From Thermococcus sp. (lineage in GTDB: Archaea; Methanobacteriota_B; Thermococci; Thermococcales; Thermococcaceae), in assembly GCA_027075325.1 (NCBI GenBank), contig JALTBN010000020.1, positions 1-34,345 of the forward strand: a DNA stretch of 34,345 nt, in the 5' to 3' direction. Below the pieces are notes generated by a model, which did no database searches, was not told where the DNA came from, and saw nothing but the letters and a program-made list of their open reading frames with translations. A program made the position numbers and the translations under genes. Positions 22,378 to 28,861 of the stretch are shown here, piece after piece. How positions within the stretch are numbered: the stretch's first letter is position 1; the number at the start of each line of letters is the position of its first letter.

Positions 22378-23190
22378 TCACCTCGGCATATCCCTCACGT
22401 GAACGTCCATCTGCGGGAACGGTATCTCAATGCCCTCCTTTGTATATGCCTCGTAGATTGCCTTTGTGAGGTAACCCTTAACATCCCAGAAGTCTTCGAT
22501 CTTTGCCCACGCCCTGAGCTGGAGGTTTATCGCGGAATCCCCAAGGCCGGTTATCGCCACGCCCGGAGCCGGGTCTTTGAGAACCTTTGGGTGGCCTTCC
22601 ATCAGCTCCATCGCTATTTTTACCGCCTTATCAAGGTCCGTTCCGTATGCAACGCCAACGTCAACGTTCACCCTTCTCGTAGGCATCCGCGTGTAGTTGG
22701 TTATGACACTCCCCCAGACGAGCTTGTTTGGAATCGTTATGAGAACGTTGTCAGGGGTTAAGAGCTCGGTGCTCATTATTCCAACGGCGTTCACCTTGCC
22801 TACCTTCCCTGCAACCTCAACAACCTCGCCCATGTCTATTGGCCTGAGAGCCACAATCCACACACCCGCTGCCAGGTTGGTGAGCGTGTCCTGCATTCCA
22901 AAGCCCAAGATGAGGCCTATCACCGCTGAGAGGCCCAGCACTACAGAGCCTACCCCGATTCCTAAAGCCCTCACCGCCAGAAGGATCACAGCTACATAGA
23001 GAAGAGCGCTGAGGAACCTTCCAAGGAACTCTACGACGAGGTCCGGGAGCTTTGTTTTCCTCAGTCCCCTCTTGAAGGAAGCAACGATTATCTTTGCCAC
23101 GATATAACCCACTACCAGAACCGCTACCGCAATTACAACCTGCATGAGCGTGACTCCAACATAGGGTAGCGGCTTATCAGGGGCAACCAT
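22378..23190 (-). CDS. Small mechanosensitive channel (MscS family)
   Basis: This 270-residue MscS-type channel opens under membrane tension and releases osmolytes. It has three N-terminal helices (VTLMQVVIAVAVLVVGYIVA, ALLYVAVILLAVRALGIG and the pore-lining SVVLGLSAVIGLILGFGMQD), then the cytoplasmic beta domain starting TLTNLAAGVWIVALRPIDMG and the alpha/beta domain with VNVDVGVAYGTDLDKAV. The LGFGMQDTLTNLAAG segment is the family signature. ATG 23190 has GAGGTGAT 6 nt upstream. It stands alone between two AT-rich control regions, with its own TATA box near 23242. It has no evident tie to the flanking iron or glycan genes. Confidence 0.94.
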   Translation of the reverse strand: MVAPDKPLPYVGVTLMQVVIAVAVLVVGYIVAKIIVASFKRGLRKTKLPDLVVEFLGRFLSALLYVAVILLAVRALGIGVGSVVLGLSAVIGLILGFGMQDTLTNLAAGVWIVALRPIDMGEVVEVAGKVGKVNAVGIMSTELLTPDNVLITIPNKLVWGSVITNYTRMPTRRVNVDVGVAYGTDLDKAVKIAMELMEGHPKVLKDPAPGVAITGLGDSAINLQLRAWAKIEDFWDVKGYLTKAIYEAYTKEGIEIPFPQMDVHVRDMPR

Positions 23191-23241
23191 TGTTTAATCA
23201 CCTCATTAATGTTCATCATTCCATTGTGTACTCCGTCAATG

Positions 23242-23249
23242 CTTATATC
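23242..23249 (-). promoter_or_regulatory. TATA box of the MscS gene
   Basis: The minus strand reads GATATAAG about 52 nt before ATG 23190. Downstream in the leader is TGAACATTAAT (23205-23215, minus strand), which also occurs at 23873-23883 on the plus strand. Confidence 0.5.
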
Positions 23250-23324
23250 CCTTTCCCAGATTTAAAGCATCATTAGCCAGTTCTTCGAACAGAAGGAGTT
23301 GGAGTTCCGCGGGGTGAGATTTCG

Positions 23325-23335
23325 AAATATTTAAG
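23325..23335 (+). promoter_or_regulatory. Orphan plus-strand TATA-like element antisense to the ferritin-like gene
   Basis: AAATATTTAAG, preceded by TTTCG, is a good archaeal TATA match but points right, into the 3' end of a minus-strand gene. No plausible protein-coding gene follows. Downstream lies a short G/C-rich inverted segment (GGCC...GGGCC, 23353-23370). The 23191-23401 gap also holds the MscS promoter and the ferritin-like terminator. Confidence 0.35.
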
Positions 23336-23376
23336 AGCTGGGAAGGCAAATGGCCTCCTCCGAAGGGCCAAGCCTG

Positions 23377-23400
23377 AAAAAAGAAGAAAGTCCCGCCGGG
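23377..23400 (-). terminator. Terminator of the ferritin-like gene at 23402-23845
   Basis: After the stop the minus strand has a short CCCGGCGGG hairpin and then ACTTTCTTCTTTTTTC, a T-rich run. This fits intrinsic archaeal termination. Confidence 0.5.
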
Positions 23401-23401
23401 T

Positions 23402-23845
23402 TCACTCCTTGTACTTCGCTATCAGCTCTGCAAGGAGCCTGTGGTGCTCCCTCTCGTTCTCCACAATCGCCTCGGCAAGGCCTTTGAAGAGCGGGTGGGT
23501 CATCTTCTCCGCCATTTTCTGGTAGGTCTCTATCATGTCCTTCTCTATCTCGAGGTGCATTTCGGCGAAGCGCTTGACGAGTGCCTTCTGCTCGGGAGAA
23601 AGCTCGACGTCTTTGACCTCCGAGAGAGGCCCTTCACCGGCAAGCCTCTCAAGCTCTTTCTGGGCGTTGAGGATGGCTTCCATGAGGTGTTTGTGTATCA
23701 CGGTATCGACCGCTATCCTTCCAACTATCTCCTCAACCTTGGTGTACCTCAATCCCTGCCCCCTTATGAGCTTTAGCCCGTCTGTGTAGCTGGAGGCGGC
23801 CTTCTTCTCGGTTTCATAGGCGTGTTTAACAAGTGGTTCAGACAT
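23402..23845 (-). CDS. Ferritin-like four-helix protein
   Basis: This 147-residue protein is all-helical, with acidic/His motifs spaced as in the ferritin-like superfamily: HAYETEKKAASSYTDGLKL in helix 1, RIAVDTVIHKHLMEAILNAQ in helix 2, AEMHLEIEKDMIETYQKMAE in helix 3 and EAIVENEREHHRLLAELIAK in helix 4. These give E/H ligands for a metal site, though the pattern differs from true rubrerythrin and I cannot name a subfamily. ATG 23845 has GGTGAT 5 nt upstream. Its promoter region carries a tandem TGAACAT TGAACAT repeat (23866-23879). It is next to the EncFtn-like gene, so a role in iron oxidation or storage is likely. Confidence 0.82.
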   Translation of the reverse strand: MSEPLVKHAYETEKKAASSYTDGLKLIRGQGLRYTKVEEIVGRIAVDTVIHKHLMEAILNAQKELERLAGEGPLSEVKDVELSPEQKALVKRFAEMHLEIEKDMIETYQKMAEKMTHPLFKGLAEAIVENEREHHRLLAELIAKYKE

Positions 23846-23865
23846 TGGACATCACCGTAATAGTA

Positions 23866-23883
23866 TGAACATTGAACATTAAT
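23866..23883. repeat. Tandem TGAACAT repeat in the leader of the ferritin-like gene
   Basis: TGAACAT occurs twice in direct succession (23866-23872, 23873-23879), followed by TAAT. It lies between the ATTAATAAC promoter-like core and the ribosome site of the minus-strand gene, so it may be an operator. Confidence 0.4.
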
Positions 23884-23963
23884 AACGTTTTTTGTTGAAC
23901 TCAAAAGGACGAAGCCGGACCCAAGGCAATAACAGAAAAATGCAGAAAATCAAAGCCCCAAAC

Positions 23964-24266
23964 TTACAGCTCGACCTTTATCCCCGTCTCTTCCTCTACT
24001 TCCTCGAAGCCTTCCTTCATGTACTTGGCGAGCTCTTCATCAATTTCAAAGAGCGCTGCGAGGAATTCACCAAAGTGCTCCTTCTCCTCGTTGGCCACGT
24101 CCAGAAAGATGTGCTTTATCCTCTCGTCCTCTATCCCAGCAGCGAGCTGCTCGTAGATGTTTATCGCATCGAGCTCGGCCTCGATGGCCCAGCGGAGGGC
24201 CTGCGCTATCTCGGTCTTGGTCAGGGGCCTGTCTTTCGGAAGTTCAAACGGGTATTTGGCGAGCAT
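23964..24266 (-). CDS. Encapsulated-ferritin-like (EncFtn) protein
   Basis: This 100-residue two-helix protein matches the encapsulated ferritin family. Helix 1 is ALRWAIEAELDAINIYEQLA with Glu31, helix 2 is FLDVANEEKEHFGEFLAALF with Glu61 and His64. The set corresponds to the E32/E62/H65 ferroxidase residues of known EncFtn. It resembles the N-terminal EncFtn domain of the P. furiosus encapsulin shell protein, including the C-terminal GFEEVEEETGI, but here the protein ends without the HK97-fold shell domain. No known cargo-loading peptide is visible at the C-terminus (GIKVEL). The ATG directly follows the stop of the rubrerythrin-like gene, so the two are co-translated. Confidence 0.9.
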   Translation of the reverse strand: MLAKYPFELPKDRPLTKTEIAQALRWAIEAELDAINIYEQLAAGIEDERIKHIFLDVANEEKEHFGEFLAALFEIDEELAKYMKEGFEEVEEETGIKVEL

Positions 24267-24743
24267 TCAGTCCACCTCCAGGCTGAAGTCCTGGTAGTCC
24301 ATCCAGATACCGGTCCTCATTATGGAGTCGTACTGTGCCTTCAGCAGCTCGTAGTGAGCCTTTTCCACCTTTGCCAGCTCCTCGAAGACTCTCCTGACGC
24401 TCTCGTGTTCCGCCTCCTTTGCGGCCCTCTCATAGAACTCCCAGGTAAGTTTTTCCTGTTCCATGCCCACTTTCACCGCATCGACCTCACTGAGGGTTTC
24501 GGGTTCCTCAACAATCAGCTTCTCGGCCAGCTCCCTATCAACTGCAGGAAGCTCGCACTTCTCGATCAGCGCCTCCAGGAACTTCTCTTCAAAGAGATCC
24601 CAGTGCTCTGCCTCCTCCCCCGCCAGGAAGAGGAACATCTTCTTCGCCCTCTCGTCCTTGGCCTTCCGGGCGAGCTTCAGGTAGAATTTAAGCTCGCTTT
24701 TCTCAACTTCAAGGGCCAGGGCTAAAGCCTCAAGCTCGTTCAT
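24267..24743 (-). CDS. Rubrerythrin/ferritin-like diiron protein
   Basis: This 158-residue helical protein has two repeats of a ferritin-like helix pair: LALALEVEKSELKFYLKLAR and FLFLAGEEAEHWDLFEEKFL, then VKVGMEQEKLTWEFYERAA and VFEELAKVEKAHYELLKAQY. Both E-x6-Y helices and both E-x-x-H motifs are present, so a diiron site is likely. There is no rubredoxin domain. It resembles the protein at 13920-14444 in layout. ATG 24743 has GGGGTGAT 4 nt upstream. It follows the peroxiredoxin gene by 17 nt and is followed directly by the EncFtn-like gene, so a peroxiredoxin, rubrerythrin-like, EncFtn operon is likely. It probably handles peroxide and Fe(II) together. Confidence 0.88.
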   Translation of the reverse strand: MNELEALALALEVEKSELKFYLKLARKAKDERAKKMFLFLAGEEAEHWDLFEEKFLEALIEKCELPAVDRELAEKLIVEEPETLSEVDAVKVGMEQEKLTWEFYERAAKEAEHESVRRVFEELAKVEKAHYELLKAQYDSIMRTGIWMDYQDFSLEVD

Positions 24744-24760
24744 GGTATCACCCCATTCAA

Positions 24761-25225
24761 TTACTCATCTTTCCCTATTAGCTTTTTGACTTCTTCGAGA
24801 ACCTTTGCCGCGTGTCCCTTTGCCCTGACGTTTATCTTCTTCCATACAATCTCCCCCTTGGGGTCAAGGATGAACGTACTCCTTATAACACCCTCGTACT
24901 CCCTTCCGTAGCTCTTTTTCTTTCCCCACGCACCGAGGGCTTTATGGAGCTCGGCGTTTGGGTCGCTGATCAGCTTTACCTTAAGGCCATGTTTCTCCTT
25001 GAACCGCCTGTGGCTCTTCGGGGAGTCCCTTGAAACGCCGATCACCTGAACCCCGAGCTTCTCAAACTCTGGAAGCAGTTCCGTAAACTCCTTTGCCTCC
25101 GTGGTACAGCCGGGGGTGTTATCCTTGGGGTAGAAGTAGAGGACCGTCCACTTACCGAGGACGAAGTCCTTCAGAAGCTTCTCCCCCCCACTCTCATCAA
25201 GAACCTTACTCCCCAGATAGTTCAT
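24761..25225 (-). CDS. Peroxiredoxin, PrxQ/Bcp type, single cysteine
   Basis: This 154-residue thioredoxin-fold peroxidase reduces hydrogen and organic peroxides. The peroxidatic site is YFYPKDNTPGCTTEAKEF with Cys40, and FILDPKGEIVWKK is the usual C-terminal strand pair. Typical PrxQ proteins have a resolving Cys five residues after the peroxidatic one; here that position is Lys45, and Cys40 is the only cysteine in the protein. It must therefore use an outside thiol, or work as a one-cysteine enzyme. The N-terminus is shorter than usual (no GDKAPDF block). ATG 25225 has GGTGAT upstream. It heads the peroxide/iron operon running left. Confidence 0.94.
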   Translation of the reverse strand: MNYLGSKVLDESGGEKLLKDFVLGKWTVLYFYPKDNTPGCTTEAKEFTELLPEFEKLGVQVIGVSRDSPKSHRRFKEKHGLKVKLISDPNAELHKALGAWGKKKSYGREYEGVIRSTFILDPKGEIVWKKINVRAKGHAAKVLEEVKKLIGKDE

Positions 25226-25241
25226 TTACATCACCGGAATG

Positions 25242-25257
25242 GTTAGGTTTCCCTAAC
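25242..25257. promoter_or_regulatory. Perfect palindrome GTTAGG-TTTC-CCTAAC at the peroxiredoxin promoter
   Basis: A perfect 6-4-6 inverted repeat lies between the peroxiredoxin TATA box (GCTTAAATG on the minus strand, 25257-25265) and its start. It would cover the transcription start, a typical repressor site. Half-sites match the rubredoxin (11926-11940) and rubrerythrin (11287-11297) repeats. Confidence 0.5.
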
Positions 25258-25285
25258 ATTTAAGCTTTCCGGTCGAACCAAAAGC

Positions 25286-25295
25286 CTCTTTTAAA
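25286..25295 (+). promoter_or_regulatory. TATA-like box of the GNAT-VIT operon
   Basis: CTCTTTTAAAC lies about 35 nt before ATG 25324, and GGCGGTGGTGA is the ribosome site. The divergent spacing to the peroxiredoxin gene is 98 nt, so both promoters share a control region. Confidence 0.45.
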
Positions 25296-25323
25296 CGGCC
25301 ATAGAAATGAGGGCGGTGGTGAC

Positions 25324-25875
25324 ATGAGAATTGAGAGGGTTGAAAAGCCGGGATCTCTGAAGGATGAGCTTGTGGGTTTCGTCTTCGGAGTTTACCAGTC
25401 CACCAGCGGGGCCTACCCAGCGCTCGAATGGGTGAAGAACAAGCCCTCACCATCGGATTTCGATGGATTTAAGCGAATTTATGAGCCCTTTCTAGAGTTT
25501 CGCCTTGAGAGGGAATTCGATGAACTCCACGTTTTAAGAGATGATGAAGGAAAAATCGCCGGAACCGTTGCGCTCGTCTACAACCTCACGGGCAAGGATG
25601 TCTGGTGGGTGCCAGAGACAATAAAAAACGAAAAAACCGGTCTCATTGAATTCTTCATGGTTCATCCTGAGTACAGGGGGAAGGGCTACGGCTCAAAGCT
25701 TTTGAGCTTTGCCATCGAGAGGTTGAAGGGACTCGGAAAAGGGGCTTATGTGGTAACTTTCCCCGAGTTTGAGGCTTATTCATATTATCTGAAAAAAGGC
25801 TTCGTTAGGGTCATGGAGTATGGAGAGTTCGTTGTGCTGAAATACGGGGGTGGAAGCGATGGAGGAGATGCTTGA
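25324..25875 (+). CDS. GNAT-family N-acetyltransferase
   Basis: This 183-residue protein has the GNAT acetyl-CoA-binding motif A, FFMVHPEYRGKGYGSKLLSF, preceded by strand GTVALVYNL, and motif B with YSYYLKKGFVRVMEYGEFVV. It transfers an acetyl group from acetyl-CoA to an amine; the acceptor cannot be told. ATG 25324 has GGTGGTGA immediately upstream. The 3' end overlaps the ferritin-VIT gene by 17 nt, so they are co-translated, but the link between acetylation and iron transport is unclear. The glycine-rich end (YGGGSDGGDA) reads through the ribosome site of the next gene. Confidence 0.9.
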   Translation: MRIERVEKPGSLKDELVGFVFGVYQSTSGAYPALEWVKNKPSPSDFDGFKRIYEPFLEFRLEREFDELHVLRDDEGKIAGTVALVYNLTGKDVWWVPETIKNEKTGLIEFFMVHPEYRGKGYGSKLLSFAIERLKGLGKGAYVVTFPEFEAYSYYLKKGFVRVMEYGEFVVLKYGGGSDGGDA

Positions 25876-26953
25876 GCTGGCCATGAAGTTTTATGAGGAT
25901 GAGTACGCAGATTCGGTCCTATACGCCCGGCTGGCAAAGGGGGAGAGAGATGAAAGGATAAGGGAGGAGTTCCTGAGGCTCTCGCGGATAGAGTCAAAAC
26001 ACGCAAAGTTCTGGCATGAGTTTTTGAAATCCAGGGGTATAGAACCCCCCAGGCCCAAAATCAAAAGGTTCCATACCATAAGTGTCAGGCTCCTCAGGAG
26101 AGTCCTTGGGCCCGGAGCCGTCGCATCCCTGCTTGAGATGGGGGAGAATAGCGCGATCCAGAGGTACTTCAGGTATCTCACGAAGTACGCCGAAAAGCTC
26201 TCGGAGGAGGAGATGGAGAGGTTAAGGGATGTCATAGTGGATGAGCTCGAACACGAGCACTTCTTCAATGAAAACAAAAAGCGCTTCCACGCCGAGAACA
26301 TCAGGGACCTCATCCTGGGAATGAACGATGGCCTCGTGGAGATACTTGGAGCAGTTACAGGGCTCTCAGCAGTCTATGCAAACGCACCGAAGCTGGTGGG
26401 AATTAGCGGCCTAATCGTTGGCGTCGCCGGCTCGCTCTCGATGGGCATAGGAGCCTTCATCTCAGTCCGCTCCCAGAGGCAGGTCAACGAGGCATTGAAG
26501 GAGAGAATGAGCGTTCTATTCAGGGTTTCTCCGGAGAAGGCAAAGGAGGAGATAAAGGCGAGGCTCGTTGAGGGGGGAGTCCCGGCGGAGATAGCCGAGA
26601 AAACCGCTGGAGAACTCGCCAGAAAGGGGGACGCAGTTGTCAAGCTGGTTGTGCCTGAAGGAGGAGAGAACGAGGTTCGCTCCGCTATTTACACCGGACT
26701 GGCGTATCTTCTCGGCGTGGTGTTTCCAGTTCTGCCGTACTTCCTCGCCTCAAGCTCAATAATGGCACTACCCTTCTCGATACTGCTGGCGGGAACGGCC
26801 CTGGCAATAGTGGCAACTCTGGTGTCGATCCTCTCGGGGATCTCCATACGGACGAAGATAGTAGAGATGGTGACCACCGGGCTCGGTGCAGCTTTCCTAA
26901 GTTATCTCTTCGGAAGGCTCATGGAGAGCGTCTTCCATATCTCAGCCCTTTAA
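25859..26953 (+). CDS. Ferritin-like/VIT1 fusion iron transporter (MbfA type)
   Basis: This 364-residue protein fuses an N-terminal erythrin-type diiron domain (about 1-135) to a CCC1/VIT1 membrane domain. The first part has FYEDEYADSVLYARLAKGER, FLRLSRIESKHAKFWHEFL and VIVDELEHEHFFNENKKRF; the second has DLILGMNDGLVEILGAVTGL, LIVGVAGSLSMGIGAFISVR (the VIT motif) and three to four more helices near the end. Known relatives (MbfA in alpha-proteobacteria) export Fe(II)/Mn(II) and protect against peroxide. A cytoplasmic loop of about 70 residues separates helices 2 and 3. ATG 25859 is preferred over GTG 25850 because GGGGGTGG lies upstream. Confidence 0.94.
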   Translation: MEEMLELAMKFYEDEYADSVLYARLAKGERDERIREEFLRLSRIESKHAKFWHEFLKSRGIEPPRPKIKRFHTISVRLLRRVLGPGAVASLLEMGENSAIQRYFRYLTKYAEKLSEEEMERLRDVIVDELEHEHFFNENKKRFHAENIRDLILGMNDGLVEILGAVTGLSAVYANAPKLVGISGLIVGVAGSLSMGIGAFISVRSQRQVNEALKERMSVLFRVSPEKAKEEIKARLVEGGVPAEIAEKTAGELARKGDAVVKLVVPEGGENEVRSAIYTGLAYLLGVVFPVLPYFLASSSIMALPFSILLAGTALAIVATLVSILSGISIRTKIVEMVTTGLGAAFLSYLFGRLMESVFHISAL

Positions 26954-26968
26954 GAACGCCGCCTAAAC

Positions 26969-26978
26969 GTTTATATTT
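26969..26978 (+). promoter_or_regulatory. TATA box of the prolyl endopeptidase gene
   Basis: GTTTATATTT lies about 35 nt before ATG 27009, preceded by CCTAAAC. GGCGGTGG (26997-27004) is the ribosome site. Confidence 0.6.
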
Positions 26979-27008
26979 TTCTTTATTTCATTTAAGGCGG
27001 TGGTTTTC

Positions 27009-28859
27009 ATGGAGGATCCCTACATCTGGATGGAGAACCTCAACGATGAGCGCGTTTTAAAGCTCGTTGAGGAGGAGAACAAACGCTTTAGGGGGTTTAT
27101 CAGCGATCTCAGTGACGAACTCTTCCCAGAGGTCTGGGAGTACTACTCGATGCCGGCCCTCTCCAGCGCAAGGCTTACGGATAAGGGCGTAATCGCGATG
27201 TACAAGGAACGGGACAGACAGGTAATCCAGTGGCTTGGTGGAGAAACGATATTGGATTCTAAAGAACTGGAGGGGGAACTCAACGACGAGGTTCTCCTCC
27301 AGGGATTCACCGCAGATAAATCTGGAAAGCTCTTAGCGTATAGCTTCTCCATAGGCGGGGCCGATGAGGGAATAACCCGGATAGTAGACCTCGAAACCGG
27401 TGAAATCCTGGAGGAGTTCAAACCCTCGGTCTGGAACGTTACCTTCACCGGGAACGGCTACTACTTCTCGCGCTTTTATCGCCACGGAGAGACGCCGGAC
27501 GGAGTTAAGGCTCCAGCGGTAAGGCTTTTCTTCAGGGACGAGAACAGGGAGAGGATGGTCTTTGGAAAGGGACTTGGCTCGGGCTACTTTATGGGACTCA
27601 GGAAGAGCACCGACGGAAAGTGGGCAATGCTCACCGTCACCTTTGGCTGGGACAAGGCGGATATCTACATCGGACCGATAGACGCGCCTGAAAGCTTGGA
27701 GAAGGTTTACTCCGCTGAAGTTCCAGCAGAGCCTATCGATGTTGTCAACGGAAAGCTCTACGTCCTCACGAGGGAGGGCAAGGGCCTTGGAAAGGTGATT
27801 GCCATCGAGGGGGAGAACGTCACCGAAGTGATTCCTGAAGGAGAGTTCCCGCTGGAGTGGGCCGTGATAGAGGGAAGCAAAATCCTCGCTGGCAGGCTCG
27901 TCCACGCGAGCCACAGGCTTGAGGTCTATTCGCTCAATGGCGAAAAACTCGATGAGGTAACCTTCGACCTCCCGGGAAGTGTCTACCCGCTTGACACCGA
28001 CGAGAAGAGGGTCCTTCTCCGCTACGAGAGCTTCACAGTGCCTTACCGCCTCTATGAGTTCGACGGGGAGCTTAAGCTCGTCGAAAGGCAGGAGGTAGAA
28101 GGAACCTTCAGAGTCGAGGAGGACTTCGCGGTCTCAAAGGATGGCACGAGGATACACTATTTCCACGTGAAGGGGAGTAAAGACAAGAAGAGGGTCTGGG
28201 TCTTCGGCTACGGCGGCTTCAACATCTCGCTGACGCCGAGGTTCATCCCGCAGGCGATTCCCTTCATCAAGCGCGGCGGAACCTTTGCGATGGCCAACCT
28301 GCGCGGCGGCAGTGAATACGGTGAGGAGTGGCACAGAGCTGGAATGAGGGAGAACAAGGGGAACGTCTTCGACGACTTCATAGCCGTCCTGAGCAAGCTC
28401 AAGGGAGATGGTTACAAGGTTGCAGCGTGGGGAAGGAGCAACGGCGGGCTTTTGGTTTCGGCGACGCTCACCCAGAGACCTGAGGTTATGGGCGCGGCTT
28501 TGATAGGCTACCCCGTCATCGACATGCTCCGCTTCCACAAGCTCTACATCGGGAGCGTCTGGGTTCCCGAGTACGGCAACCCCGACGACCCGAAGGACAG
28601 GGAATTCCTGCTGAAGTACAGTCCGTACCACAACATTGACCCCAAGAAGAGCTATCCGCCGACGCTCATCTACACGGGCCTTCACGACGACAGGGTTCAC
28701 CCAGCGCATGCCATCAAGTTCTTCGCAAAGATGAGGGAAATCGGCGCCCCGGTTTATCTGCGCGTGGAAACAAAGAGCGGCCATATGGGTGCCTCACCGG
28801 AGACGAGGGCGAGGGAGTTAACGGATCTGCTCGCGTTCGTTGTGAAAACCCTCGGCTGA
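27009..28859 (+). CDS. Prolyl endopeptidase (family S9)
   Basis: This 616-residue serine peptidase cuts peptides after proline in the cytoplasm. Its length and N-terminus (MEDPYIWMENLNDERVL) agree with P. furiosus prolyl endopeptidase. The middle (about 70-370) is a beta-propeller gating domain; the alpha/beta-hydrolase part holds RGGSEYGEEWHRAG, nucleophile elbow VAAWGRSNGGLLVSA with Ser477, charge-relay Asp in YTGLHDDRVHPAHA, and His in VETKSGHMGAS. ATG 27009 is chosen over GTG 27000 because GGTGG overlaps that GTG. It is a single-gene transcript that converges on the MATE gene with 2 nt between stops. It has no signal peptide. Confidence 0.95.
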   Translation: MEDPYIWMENLNDERVLKLVEEENKRFRGFISDLSDELFPEVWEYYSMPALSSARLTDKGVIAMYKERDRQVIQWLGGETILDSKELEGELNDEVLLQGFTADKSGKLLAYSFSIGGADEGITRIVDLETGEILEEFKPSVWNVTFTGNGYYFSRFYRHGETPDGVKAPAVRLFFRDENRERMVFGKGLGSGYFMGLRKSTDGKWAMLTVTFGWDKADIYIGPIDAPESLEKVYSAEVPAEPIDVVNGKLYVLTREGKGLGKVIAIEGENVTEVIPEGEFPLEWAVIEGSKILAGRLVHASHRLEVYSLNGEKLDEVTFDLPGSVYPLDTDEKRVLLRYESFTVPYRLYEFDGELKLVERQEVEGTFRVEEDFAVSKDGTRIHYFHVKGSKDKKRVWVFGYGGFNISLTPRFIPQAIPFIKRGGTFAMANLRGGSEYGEEWHRAGMRENKGNVFDDFIAVLSKLKGDGYKVAAWGRSNGGLLVSATLTQRPEVMGAALIGYPVIDMLRFHKLYIGSVWVPEYGNPDDPKDREFLLKYSPYHNIDPKKSYPPTLIYTGLHDDRVHPAHAIKFFAKMREIGAPVYLRVETKSGHMGASPETRARELTDLLAFVVKTLG

Positions 28860-28861
28860 GG

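Noticed and set aside
23892..24725. 277-residue plus-strand frame opposite the EncFtn-like and rubrerythrin-like genes
   Set aside because: Reverse reading of two acidic helical proteins; no recognised domain and no promoter in the right place.
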